A stretch of DNA of 33,811 nt from Discostella pseudostelligera. Lineage: Eukaryota > Bacillariophyta > Thalassiosirophyceae > Thalassiosirales > Thalassiosiraceae. Of the stretch, positions 19,358 through 29,893 are shown one piece after another. Each line of letters begins with the position of its first letter. Within the stretch, counting starts at the first letter, position 1. The translations under genes were made by a program, and so were the position numbers. The stretch covers positions 1 to 33,811 of the forward strand of contig JALLBK010000162.1 in the NCBI GenBank assembly GCA_036940085.1. Direction: 5' to 3'. The notes beneath the pieces were generated by a model that was not told the origin of the DNA, ran no database searches, and was given only the letters and a program-made list of their open reading frames with translations.

Positions 19358-20683
19358 TCACAATAAATCCCAAGCATCCCGATGAAACTCTTCATGTATC
19401 AGACATGTCATCTCCTCACATTGCAATTTGTAGGTTCTCCACATCCCTCCGTCCTCTGGAAACTCATTCCAGTAACCCTCCTGCTTTTCGAGCACATCAT
19501 CGAACTCATCGTCCTCGTCTATTGTTGCTTCTCCACTCCCATTCTCAACGTCACTTTTCCTCATCCTTCTCCTCGTACGACCACCACCACTATCACCCCC
19601 ACTGCTAATACTACTATCACTCTCTCGTCTTCCAGCATCCAACAATGAAAATGTCGGTAGTTTATTCAAATAACGAAACATTTGTCCCAATCCTACACTA
19701 CCACTTTCGATTAATTGTATGCAAGATGGGGAGGTGACATGTATGATGGAGGTGGCCTTGCATAAGGTTGTGTGATTGTGTAGGGTGAGATGGACGACTC
19801 TATCCCAGATTGCAATTTCATCATCTTCTTCTTCTTCATTGTCATTGTCGCTATCGTGATTATCATTGTTGTGTCGCTGTTGCTGTGGCTGTCGTGGTGG
19901 TGGTAGTGGATGTAATGGCGGTCGTCGGACACAAGAATCCACCCTAACATGTATTGGAGCATCATAATAACTGGAAAATATCCGTTGTAAATTCCCATTG
20001 GCTGTCAAGGCAATCCGTTCCATTGGCGTGAAATTACAATTGAATCGGAAATTTAATTCTCCACCCTCTTTGGTTACGAGACCGTCGATTATGGGTGGGG
20101 AGTTGGCGGATGTAGAGGTAGATGTAGGTATTGGTGATGATGTTATGGATGATGACGATGATAATGCAATTGGATGATGGATTGAGAATGCATGGTCTAA
20201 GAGACTGCCACTACTTCTCTCACCACCGCCGCCACCTCCAAATCCAGACATGATATCTCCCAATGTTCCGGCACCGACAAAATCGAGATCATCTTGATTT
20301 TCATTGGATTCGTCGTCGTCGTCATCATCATTGTCATTGGTTGAGCTCATGAAAAGCTCATTGTCCAATATGCTGCTACTGTTGTTATTGCTGTTGCTGT
20401 TGCTGTTGTGATTGCCATTTATCACCGGGATAGTACTATTGAGAGGTGCGCCGGTTGTTGTTGTCGACTGTGTCGTCTTCGCGCCATCCTCATTATTGTT
20501 TGGAAACAGATGGACCGCAGGCGGTGGCGTGGGGGGGAGAATGAAGGCGGAGGAGAATGATGCTGATAGAAGACAGCAATAGTAGCAACATGCCGCCGCA
20601 GCAGTAGCAGCAGTGAGCATGGTAGATGACGACGACGACGATGACGACGGGGAGGAGGAGGAGGTGGTAGGTGATGTCGTCAT
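19358..20683 (-). CDS. Plastid-targeted protein with a chorismate-lyase-like C-terminal half
   Basis: The 441-residue protein has a Ser-rich start, then [20 protein letters not shown] and [12 protein letters not shown]. That is a signal peptide followed by the S-A-F type cleavage site used for diatom plastid import. Met22 would give the more usual signal-peptide start. Residues about 60-200 are disordered, with Asn, Ser and Asp runs. The folded part begins at [19 protein letters not shown], continues through [40 protein letters not shown] and [11 protein letters not shown], and ends in [20 protein letters not shown]. This order (a lead strand with x-L-T-x-x-G, an LG helix start, a final R-x-Y plus I-x-E-x-F) resembles the chorismate lyase / Ycf21 (DUF98) fold. 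Long acidic and Gly/Arg-rich inserts split it. If correct, it acts on a chorismate-derived substrate or binds an aromatic ligand in the plastid. The fold call is tentative. Confidence 0.5.
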   Translation of the reverse strand: MTTSPTTSSSSPSSSSSSSSTMLTAATAAAACCYYCCLLSASFSSAFILPPTPPPAVHLFPNNNEDGAKTTQSTTTTGAPLNSTIPVINGNHNSNSNSNNNSSSILDNELFMSSTNDNDDDDDDESNENQDDLDFVGAGTLGDIMSGFGGGGGGERSSGSLLDHAFSIHHPIALSSSSSITSSPIPTSTSTSANSPPIIDGLVTKEGGELNFRFNCNFTPMERIALTANGNLQRIFSSYYDAPIHVRVDSCVRRPPLHPLPPPRQPQQQRHNNDNHDSDNDNEEEEDDEIAIWDRVVHLTLHNHTTLCKATSIIHVTSPSCIQLIESGSVGLGQMFRYLNKLPTFSLLDAGRRESDSSISSGGDSGGGRTRRRMRKSDVENGSGEATIDEDDEFDDVLEKQEGYWNEFPEDGGMWRTYKLQCEEMTCLIHEEFHRDAWDLL

Positions 20684-20842
20684 GGTTATGGTGGTCTTCC
20701 TCTATTGCTATTGCTATCTGTCTGCAGTTGCGGTAAGTGCGCTGGGAACAGGTGGTGGTGCGGTTGTTGTTAAGTATCTTTTCAAATTCATATCAAAATC
20801 GTTAAGTATCTTTTTCAATTTCAAATTTTAATTTCAAAATAT

Positions 20843-20854
20843 TTTGGCGGGAAG
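20843..20854 (+). promoter_or_regulatory. E2F-like site 1
   Basis: TTTTGGCGGGAAG closely fits the E2F/DP consensus TTTSGCGGGAA. It is 26 bases before a second copy of the GGCGGGAAG core. Confidence 0.45.
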
Positions 20855-20868
20855 AGAATTGATGCGAA

Positions 20869-20880
20869 AATGGCGGGAAG
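20869..20880 (+). promoter_or_regulatory. E2F-like site 2
   Basis: AATGGCGGGAAG is the second copy of the core in the same orientation. The pair lies between two divergent genes and could make them cell-cycle regulated. That is inference. Confidence 0.4.
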
Positions 20881-21067
20881 AGGCTGCGCGCGCCCCCATG
20901 ATTTTCCGACAATGACAATGGCGGTGTAAGTGTAACGATTGTCTCTATTCTCTACTGCTGCTGCTACTACTACTACTTCTACTACTACTGCCCCCAGTCT
21001 CTCAATCTATTCATCAAACTATGTCTCCTAACCTCACTTGAACTTCAGCAAACATCAAACCACCATC

Positions 21068-21859
21068 ATGTCGTCTTCTGCCAGCACCAGCACCAGCTCC
21101 CTCCCATCTCGCTTCACCTCGTGTCCGGACGGTACCATCTGCGAGAACAATTCTCCATGTCTACCCCACCCCTCGAAAGAATCACGCTACATGTGCGATT
21201 GCACGCAAGCCTCGGGCTCCTTCAAGGGGGAAATGTTTGCCGGGGTGTATTGTGAACACAAGGCTACGGCGTACTGCAAACACCAATCCTTCTTTTGTAC
21301 CAACGGGGGAGAATGTCGTGATTATGACGATGGATGCAAATGCCCGACGAATTATGAAGGACATTATTGTCAGTTTGTCAAGGGATCCCGGCCGAGCGAT
21401 TGGTCGTCGATGGATTATATGCATCCGGCATTGGTGAATTCGTATTATAATGGCAGTTATGGGGGCGAAAGTGGTAGTAGTATGAGTGTAGTGAGCATTG
21501 TGGCCATTGTGGGGGCATGCATTTTACTAGTGGGATTTTTGATTGCCGCCTATGTCGGTGGGAAATTGAAATTGCCTTCGATTCGTCGCAGTAAAAAGGA
21601 GTTGGATACTGGTGCTGCCACATTAGGAGGATCTTCGGAATTTGTTGCGGGGGAATCAGTGTACAAGAAGAAGACATCTGGGGGTGGATTTGTTACCGAG
21701 GATACACTCGAGGCCGATGGGGCGGTGTTGACGGCGGCATTGGAGGGGGGGTCGTCCGATGGAGCTATTATGGAGGAGGTGGATTTGAATGATGACGATG
21801 ATGCTGCTGGCCCTGCTTCGGGTGGGAGTCCGATTGGAAGGAAAGGAGAGATTATTTAA
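21068..21859 (+). CDS. EGF-like single-pass membrane protein
   Basis: The first ATG of the frame (21068) gives 263 residues. Two Cys-rich modules occur near the N-terminus. The first is CPDGTICENNSPCLPHP to VYCE. The second is CKHQSFFCTNGGECRDYDDGCKCP ending GHYC, with the spacing C-C-C-C-C-C of an EGF-like domain. A hydrophobic segment follows (VSIVAIVGACILLVGFLIAAYV), then a basic stop-transfer (KLKLPSIRRSKK) and an acidic C-terminal tail. The topology suggests a surface protein with extracellular EGF modules and a short cytoplasmic tail. No signal peptide is visible at this start, and an in-frame TAA lies at 21029. A 5' exon may therefore be missing. EGF-like modules usually bind proteins or glycans. 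The ligand is unknown. Confidence 0.65.
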   Translation: MSSSASTSTSSLPSRFTSCPDGTICENNSPCLPHPSKESRYMCDCTQASGSFKGEMFAGVYCEHKATAYCKHQSFFCTNGGECRDYDDGCKCPTNYEGHYCQFVKGSRPSDWSSMDYMHPALVNSYYNGSYGGESGSSMSVVSIVAIVGACILLVGFLIAAYVGGKLKLPSIRRSKKELDTGAATLGGSSEFVAGESVYKKKTSGGGFVTEDTLEADGAVLTAALEGGSSDGAIMEEVDLNDDDDAAGPASGGSPIGRKGEII

Positions 21860-22210
21860 TGAGTGGAGCGTGAGACTGTGCGAGAGGTGAAGGAATTTGT
21901 AGGAGTGTTGGTGTCTCTAGTGAGCGTATCTGCTGTGTTTGGCTTGTTTATCTCGGAGCAGCGAAGCACGATAAATGTAAAAGATTTAGGTTCCTTTTTT
22001 GTGTTAAGCTGTCTATCACCAATTGAATTATAACAAACATTGAAACCGGTCTTTGCTTAAGTCAATTCCATGTGGCGGCTACCATAAGGGTCTCGGTAAT
22101 CAGGAGTGGCCATGTCTATCAATCAGCAAGATAAATTTAGAAGTGTTGTGTAGAGACGGAGAGATTGTGAGCGAGCATGTTCGGAATGGAAGCAATGAGA
22201 GACAACAATA
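21860..22210. other. Intergenic region between convergent genes
   Basis: These 351 bases separate the 3' ends of the EGF-like gene and the four-exon minus gene. I see nothing further in them. Confidence 0.5.
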
Positions 22211-25009
22211 TCACTCACAGTGACCACCACTCGGACGACCACTTCCCACGATGTACTTGAATGGTATCAGCATGATCTTAATGATGCATCCGAGGACGGT
22301 GATGACAAGCCGACACATGCTGTGGTATCGATTTTGTGCGACGGTCCCGTGAAGAATTGAGGGAACGATGAATGCAACGTAAGGAAGGTGCAGCAATACA
22401 TACAAAATAAAATCTTACCTGGCACAAATACCATCAGGATTCTCGGACATTTGATAGGCAGTGTATACCATCAATATAATGGATGCGAACGTTAAAAACC
22501 CTCCTACTTTCTTTACCTCCTCCTCTTCTTCCCTATACATTTCGTCCATGGTGGTGTTATCCCAATCTTGAGCTGCGGGGGGCAATTCCTCTTCATTTAT
22601 TGCATCATTATCCTCGGATGTCCCGTCATCATCAATATTCTTGGCGGTTGGATCGTTCGTTGCAGGAAGGGGTGAGTCATCAGTAGATTCTTCATACACT
22701 TCATCTGTAGGAATCGGTGTCGGGGAAGATGTGCTTGTCATAGAAGTTGATGGTTTCTTGGTTGGAGGGGATGATGATGCTTCCGACGCACTGTCAGTGG
22801 GGGCGATTGTTTTGGTTGGAACGTCAACGGTTTCAGCCGACGACGTACTAGAAGATTCTGTAATTGTCGTCGTATTCGTTGCATTGGTAGACCCTTGTAA
22901 TGTTTCGTTCACCTGAGACTCTACCGTGGAAGCGGCAAGGACATTTTCAAGCTCCGAGTCCATATTATTATTAGTAACCTCGCTCTCTGTCTCATTGTCC
23001 GCGTCTATCCCCACCACGGATATGGCAGTACTGTTGACGTGCGGGCGTTCTGGTTCTGTGTCCATGTTAGATGGTGGACTTATTGCCTCCTTCGTCGTTC
23101 CGGCGGCATCATTGTCTCCCGTAGATGCTCTTCCCTCTGCTGCAATGTCGACCTCCTCTTGTGAACCAGCATTGTCATCATCATCATCATTGTACAATAT
23201 AACAGGTTCGGTTGCATCTTCCGTCTCATATCCATTATTACCACTCACGGCCTTTTCTGTCGATGGTGGCCCCTGTACCTCCTCAACCTGTACCTCCTCA
23301 ACCTTCTGCTCCTGCTTTACTGCATTTTCCTCCAACTCGCTACCAATGTCACCCCCCTTCACGTCAGGTGGATTCATTGTCGTCAAATCCATAGTAAGGG
23401 TAGGATCAATCACCACATTGTCGGCTGCATTGATTTCCGTTTTGCTTTCAACTCCCTCCAATAGTTCGGTATCTGCGCGGCGTGTCATGTGATGCAACCA
23501 TTGTAAGACCATAAATCACGACAAAGAGAGCATAAACAAGTTAAACGGACGCACCCTCTTGTTCGAGTTCCTTCAAAGCTTCAATATAATCTTCCTTAGT
23601 TTGTGCATACGCTCCATCGTCATTTTCTTCCTCCGCAGCTGGGTAATAAGCCCCAAGTGCGTGTGTGTGAGCAAGAAGTGGGGTGTGCATTAGAGTGAGT
23701 GACAGTGGCAGGAGAGGATTAAATTCAAGACACACACAACGAGCGAACCTTCAATTTCTTCCTCAACGTTGGAAATCTCCCCCTCCAAAGCAGTAATGCC
23801 TCCCTCGTCACCCGGCTCCAACACAATGTACTTCTCGTGTTCATCAATATTGCTTTCATTGTCATTGGTACTACCATTAATTATCTGGGTGGATGTCGTC
23901 GTATCGCTTTCATCTTGTGTTGTCATCAAAGATGACGATGAAGAAGCAGCAGCAGCAGTGCCGCCACTGCCAGCAGAAGCAGAGGAATCCATACCTGCTG
24001 ATTCATTGGTGGGGAGCGAAACATCTTCATCTACTGCTCCTTCCGTTGAAGTCAAAGAAAGTAGTGATGATTGTGAAAGAGGAGGATCCATCCCCTTGTT
24101 GTTCATTTCGAATTCCTCTGCCCCATCACCACCGTTACCGTCACCACCACCACCTGCATTGCCATCATTATCCACTGCATCATTATTGCTCGAGTCTTCA
24201 TCTCCCTCGTCATCATTACTGCTAATAGAATCTCCCTCGTCATCATTATTGTTGCTATTGCCGTCATCATCCCTGCCACTGCCATCATCATCATCATCAT
24301 CATCATTAGCTCTGACATTGTTGACCTTCATTTCATGATCCTCCTCTTCCTCCGTTGAAGTACCATCGTCATCATCGGCATTCTCGTCAGTATGGGGCAC
24401 ATCCTCGTCCAATTGCCGCCACTTTCGTTGTTGTACTGGATGATGCCCACGTAGACGACGACGAATACGGCGACTGCTTCTATGACCACCACCACCACCC
24501 TCCACCAAAGATGGAACAGTGGAAAATAATTCTTCATCGTCTTGTTGGAATGATGTCACTTTCCCTGGCACCTCAGCAGCAGCAGCATCTCCCGCACTAG
24601 AAGTAGTAGCAGCAGCAGCATGAATTCCTGGTGCATTGGCGTAAATTATTCTCATCAACGAAGTCGAATGTGATACTGACACTACTTCTCCCATAACGAT
24701 TGCCACTAGTAGAAGTAGCAGCAGGAACAGTAACGGCAATGATGCTGCTGCTACTGACGGTGCAACACGGTATGACCAATACTTATTGTTGCGATTACGA
24801 TGACTATGGCAGTCATTGCCGCAGCTTTTTCGTCGATGGTGTTGCTGCTGCTGATGCTGCATACCACTGTCCATAGATGTTGCCATTGACGTTCCCAACA
24901 AAGCAACAGTAGTGGCGGTAGTTCCCGGATGAAAATTCCCTACCTCGTCGTCGGTCGTAGCCACCAGCATTGGCATCGACATGCCACGACCGTCTTTTAT
25001 TTTCACCAT
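22211..25009 (-). CDS. Four-exon acidic membrane protein of unknown function
   Basis: Exons are 25009-23749, 23638-23555, 23472-22419 and 22319-22211. The introns (111, 82 and 99 bases) all have GT-AG ends, and phases 1, 1 and 2 keep the frame, giving 835 residues. The N-terminal part has a membrane segment (LPLLFLLLLLLVAIVM, about residues 92-107) after a His/Arg-rich stretch. The long middle is disordered and acidic, with Asp, Asn and Ser runs. The C-terminus has two hydrophobic stretches, VGGFLTFASIILMVYTAYQM and LVITVLGCIIKIMLIPF, joined by the conserved-looking SENPDGICASMCR, which the last splice completes. I recall similar C-termini in other diatom proteins but know no function. The very short last exon is easy to miss. 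Divergent from the PHD gene, 260 bases away. Confidence 0.7.
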
Positions 25010-25269
25010 GATGCAATCTTTGATTTGGGAGGAAGGTGCGGGGGACCGATATCGTAGGTTGTAGGGTATGGTACATTCCCGGAGATGCTCGTACCCAATT
25101 TTGTACTAGTTCTACGTGTGTTGCTACGTGTTAATTTTCCAGCAAAACCAAATTTCCCAGGAACTGGAGAATCTATTATCCGGGAAAATTGAGATCTGGG
25201 GTCCTGCTCCAGCCCAACTTCAATCTCCATATTATTATCCTTATCATCTATCTACTCCTTAATTTGGAC
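25010..25269. promoter_or_regulatory. Divergent promoter region
   Basis: This 260-base gap separates the acidic membrane protein gene (-) and the PHD-finger gene (+). Their control regions must overlap. I see no clear TATA box. Confidence 0.35.
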
Positions 25270-28200
25270 ATGACTATGATCGTACTTAATCTACTACCAT
25301 ACAACATCATCAGCAGTATGCCCACCCTCGTTAGGATCCGTACGACCGAAGCGTCCGCTTCGGCTTCGGCAGTTGCCGCCGCCGCGCCGCCGCCGCCAGA
25401 ATCGGTGGCGCGTACTCAGCCATGGGAAGAGGTGAAAAATGACAGTAGCCGCGTCGGCAGCGACGGCGACGGGGACGATAGTGATCGAGACAATATCAGC
25501 AGCAGCAGCAGCTCCGGATCCGAATCCAACAGCAGTAACAGCATTAGCATCAGCAGTACTAGTAGTAGCAGCAGCAGCAGCAGCGATACCAGCAGTAGCA
25601 GTAGTAGTAGTAGCGACGATGACGACGATTCTTCAGGTGCTTCATCCTCTGACAACAACAATAAAAAATATCATCAGAACACTCTCAGTCGAAGTGCTCG
25701 GACAGTGGCACTGGCGGTGGACACTAATAGTAATACGGATGAAATTGATGATGGATCTGCGGCTGGCATGTCTGAATCACACCAGAATGAGAATGATGAC
25801 AATGATGCGAATGATAAAAACAATGAAGAATGTGAAATTTGTGGGGATGGGGGAGGTGAGTCTAATGTCAAATCCATTGCATCATCGGTGCCGCATTACA
25901 AATGACAACTCACTACACGGAATTGTGTATTTGCTGTTTTTTTGCTGTAGACTTAATTTGCTGTGACTTTTGTCCAAAGTGTTATCATGCCGATTGTCTC
26001 CAAGTAGAGGATCCAGACAGTCTTCCCGATCCATGGCATTGTTCGAGCTGTGTGATGCAGGGTGTCAAAGGTACAGGAGCTGGAACAGTCAATAGCGATA
26101 ACAAAAGCACAGTAGTCGATTCCGACGAGACAAACATATTAGTCGATAGCAACGACAAGACAAACAAAGTAGTCGATAACGACGGTACAATTGCAGCAGT
26201 CGAAGACGACCTGACAAACTCAGTAGAAGACGACAGGAAAAATACAGCAGCAGCTGTAGCTGTAGTAACAACAGCAGCAGCAGTTGCAGCAGCGGTCGAT
26301 GATGTCAAGAATAATTTGGAAAAAGTATCGGAATCACCAATTATTCAGAGCGCACCCGTTTCGGAATGTGATGATGGGAAGTCAGCATTAGCAGGTCAGT
26401 AATTGGAGGATATCCGTCTGGTGTTCCTTCCTCTCTGTTCTATTCTGACACTATTTAATTTCGTTTGTGAATCTCGTGACATCCTATGTCAGGAGTGGAA
26501 CCTCAAGTGAACATGCTGCTCGATATACTTGATAGTGATTCATATTACTGGAGCAAGGGAATAATTATCCACGTGAAGAACATCACTCCGAAAGGTCCAA
26601 ATGCGAAGCCCCCAGCTATATCCAAGGGTAATTGCTTCGTCACTGTTCGACACGAAGGTTGGGGTTCGTTATTGTGTGAGGAACTTCCATACCCAAATGA
26701 ACGGCTCGCTCCTGTCGCAACCTACACGAAACCAGTCAAGTGCTTTGTCACACTATCGGGTCTAAAAGCGAAGGATTTTGGCTTCGCTGTAAAACTGGAA
26801 CGGAACAAAAATGTACTGAATTGGACGAATGTTTGGCCATGCAAGATTTACCTTCGGGTGCCTCATCAAAACAATATCCATGCCAGCGACCTCCTTCGCA
26901 ATCAAAACAATCTTTTTGTTCAGCCGTACATGACGTATTTGCTCCCGCACTACCTTGCGAAGCACATGTCGCATGGTGGGCAGTGGCTCACGGTCGACCA
27001 TTGCCGGCAGTGGAAAAATCTTAGCGTCAAGGACGGCTCAACTGATGTGACCTGCCTCCTACAGGAACTATCATCAAGAAGTCAAAAGACGGGATCCGAT
27101 TCGTACTTTGTCACCAATAAATTTTGCCAGGCATACCGAACGGCTCAATCGGATCCCCTCCCTGTCGAATTGCCCGCTAGTTTGTTTCCAAAGCAACAGG
27201 AGGATCGTCATGACAGTCGAAACGGTCCGGAACAAAAAATGTCGAAATCGCATCCCCCCAAAGCCAAAAACGATTTGTCTGCACCGTTAATTGAGCATGT
27301 GCCAACGCCTATTCCGAAGCTTAAGTCGAAGTCTGCGCCGCAGCCTATGCCGAAGCCTGAGAATAGCCGTGATAGCGAAAAGAGCGTGAAACGAAAGAGA
27401 AAGAATTCGCCTCACCCACCAACATCTTCTGACGTCGCAATTAAGACACCTCCGCCAGTGAAGCCTAAGCCTGAGCCTGTGAAGAGGCGAGGTAGTCAAA
27501 CAAATTCTACAAGAAGAAGGTCGATTTCACCTCGACCAACAATATCGAAAGCTGCAACATTATTACCACTGGAGACTGCACCGCTTCCAGCTGTTAAGTC
27601 TGCTGCATCGACGTCGTGGTTCGAGCGTCCGCCCTTTCTCCCTCCACCAATACCAATCACGGACATGACATTTCCAAATCAGGGTGTGCGACATCTTCCA
27701 GATTCGAATCGTTGGGCGAGCGTATTGCGTGTATCTGGAAATGAACTTTTCGTCGGCTTCAGTGGAAGTCAATCCGAGGCTGCGTATGGTACCAAATTAG
27801 CATCGGAAGAATTGAGGGAAGAGAGCGAGCAAGGAGGAGTCGGTGTTGAAACAACCAATGATCAAAGAGATGATATTGGTGGATTGGACTTAATGACTCA
27901 TTTTTCAAACTTTGCATCGGCATCAAATATATCAGAGGTCGGCAAACTTTCCGATCTGTTCAATACATCAGCGGAATTGATAGTCTCGGCATTCGAAGAG
28001 GCACAATCGAGAAAGGACCAAAAACAATCCTCAGATGTTAGTGCGCGTTTTCGTCTTCAAGATTGGGTGAATGTGCATTCTACGCATAATATGCAACAAC
28101 TGAAGGATATGGTATTATCGGATGAGACAACAAATGTTGTCAGCAACGATTTTGCCTTTGTCGTCGACGTAAAGAGTGACGAGAATGTTCATAGGAAACG

Positions 28201-28291
28201 ACGTAAGAAGTCTAACCCACGGCGTTGGCCTCAGATATCTGTGGAGGCGGAACAAAATATCACATATTATCACTCAGCTGGTACAACTTAG
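25270..28291 (+). CDS. PHD-finger nuclear protein with a possible AP2-like segment
   Basis: Exons are 25270-25855, 25951-26394 and 26493-28291. The introns (95 and 98 bases) have GT-AG ends and phase 1, giving 942 residues. Later in-frame starts are 25276 and 25318. The N-terminus is a long Ser/Asp run. A PHD finger at about residues 187-229 (CEICGDGGDLICCDFCPKCY, then H-A-D-C and HCSSC) is split by intron 1 and completed exactly by the splice. PHD fingers read histone H3 tail methylation. The next part has Ala and Asp runs, a folded region with HEGWGSLLCEELPYP, and a basic Pro-rich stretch (VKRKRKN, likely nuclear localisation). The segment NRWASVLRVSGNELFVGFSG with EAAYGTKLA resembles an AP2-type DNA-binding unit, but weakly. 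After the TAG at 28289 a different frame stays open to 28529 with helix-like text, so a frameshift or a further exon is possible. Confidence 0.75.
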
Positions 28292-28786
28292 ATTGCATCT
28301 GACGAAAGCAGTCAATCCACGGCGCTTGCAGCAGGCTTCTTTGGCGGAGCTGGAACGGTCAGGTGAGGAATGGGAGAAGCCAGTTGATCGCGCATCATCA
28401 TCATCAAAAACAACAATAATAAACTTTATCACATCAACGGGTTCCAGCAAACTGCATGACCAATCTAGTACAAAATATCGAACCTTCAGCGTTATTGATC
28501 GAACTGTCGACGTAGCACACATGACTTGACCGGGCAACTATGCTAATCCTGGAATGCTGGAACATGGGGTCGTAAAACATGTGCATTGTGGCATAAACTA
28601 TCACTCAATCAGTGTACTTGAGATGTCGATACTCTAATTTACAAATCTAAAACTTGTTCATAAATAATACTATGTCAGAGGCCCCATCTCTCACGGAAAC
28701 AACATGCAAACTACTCGCCCGGATCTATTATCGGGGAAGAGGAAATTATCATGGATAAACATAATCGTACATAAAAAGGAGAAAGC
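28292..28786. other. Intergenic region between convergent genes
   Basis: About 495 bases. A plus-strand frame (to 28529) contains NPRRLQQASLAELERSGEEW and may be lost coding sequence of the PHD-finger gene. The rest holds nothing I can name. Confidence 0.4.
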
Positions 28787-29200
28787 CTATAGCGAGTGAG
28801 CTGCCGCCACTCCAACAAATGAGGTTGCAGCTAGTACAATGGCAGTGAAAGAAGGCACTCCAGCCGCCGATGATTCCGATCCACCGATGGGAAGGAGCTG
28901 ATCCATTGGAATAAGATCATTCGACGAATCCCCCTCACACCAAATTCGTTTCTGCTGTCCATCCAAATTCGTCGCAGACATTTCATCTTCTGTTCCCTCT
29001 GAAAAGAAAGCCTTGTCATTCTTCTTGAAACATCCCTTCGAGGGGAAGTCGCCGACGTAGAAATCTTCAATTCCCAATGCTTGGGACCTTGCTTTGCACT
29101 CATCGGCGGTAACACAGGCCTTTGCCGCTTGTGCTGTTCGGAGAGTGGTAGATGCTGCGATGGTAGCAATGGCGATGGTTGTGAAATTGAGTAGCTTCAT
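28787..29200 (-). CDS. Small secreted, probably GPI-anchored Cys-rich protein
   Basis: The ATG at 29200 gives 137 residues. I chose it because a clean signal peptide begins there (MKLLNFTTIAIATIAA, cleavage near AQA-AK). The mature part contains ACVTADECKARS, FYVGDFPSKGCFKKNDKAFF and RIWCEG, four Cys that could form two disulfide bonds. I recall this CxTxxEC ... GDxPxKGCFxKN ... C pattern from many diatom proteins, but know no assigned function. The C-terminus ends in a hydrophobic stretch (FTAIVLAATSFVGVAAAHSL) after small residues (SSAAG), as in GPI-anchor signals. It would sit on the outer cell surface or in the wall. A single-pass anchor is the alternative. Confidence 0.65.
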   Translation of the reverse strand: MKLLNFTTIAIATIAASTTLRTAQAAKACVTADECKARSQALGIEDFYVGDFPSKGCFKKNDKAFFSEGTEDEMSATNLDGQQKRIWCEGDSSNDLIPMDQLLPIGGSESSAAGVPSFTAIVLAATSFVGVAAAHSL

Positions 29201-29893
29201 GGTTCGAGTAGAGTAGAATGTAGAGTTAAACGCGGATGAAATGGAAGAATATGTTGAAGAGTTTGTCAGATGGCAAGTGACGATGAAAGAATCAATAATG
29301 ACTGCACCCCAAACCAAACGCTATGGAATGAGTATGGCCAGTGGTTTCAATTTTCGACGATGGACAATCGAAAGGATCGCAGTATAATAATATAGTAAGT
29401 ATGGTAGAAGGATAGAAAGATGATGTCTCATTTAAACCTAAAAATACATGAAGATATCGTGATATGATGTGATGCTGAAGGGCAGCGACATTCGTAGGAG
29501 TGTATTAAATTCCGACGTGAAGATCTGACGGGAAAAAAGATGTACCAATTCCTAAATGGGCAGAGATTTTGTACTAATTCCTATATACAAATAGTAGTAA
29601 TTCTTTTCGGGGGCTTGAAGGGGGCTAGCACTTGCCGCCCGCCCGCGCACTTTCTCTCGAAGGAGTGGGGAAATTTCAAATTTCACGCACCATGGCGCAA
29701 GGCGGCCGACAGGTGATACTACGAGCCAAACATCGCGTCTCGCTTGCTCTACCGCCTACTCGTGCATTATCTAAAGATCAGCAGTGACCGCCACACATCA
29801 TAATTGTCGTGCTGGTGTGAGGTGGGCAGTACCAGCACTCTAGAGTGAGGATTCCATCTTCTCCATCGAGGCGTCTTTAGAGACTTCATCAAC
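29201..29893. other. Divergent intergenic region
   Basis: About 690 bases lie between the Cys-rich protein gene (-) and the ubiquitin protease gene (+). Short near-repeats GTACCAATTCCTA and GTACTAATTCCTA occur at about 29541 and 29572. No further gene is supported. Confidence 0.45.

Larger units (their letters stand above)
20684..21067. promoter_or_regulatory. Divergent promoter region
   Basis: This 384-base gap lies between the plastid-targeted gene (-) and the EGF-like gene (+). It holds two E2F-like sites, a possible splice donor GTAAGT (20926-20931) and a pyrimidine-rich run ending CCCCCAG (20991-20997), so a 5' UTR intron in the EGF-like gene is possible. Confidence 0.4.

Noticed and set aside
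24103..24318. Met/Val-rich frame overlapping the acidic membrane protein gene
   Set aside because: It is the shifted frame of an Asp/Asn triplet repeat in the real gene.
25416..25661. Leu-rich minus-strand frame opposite the PHD-finger gene
   Set aside because: It is the antisense of AGC/AGT repeats that encode the Ser run.
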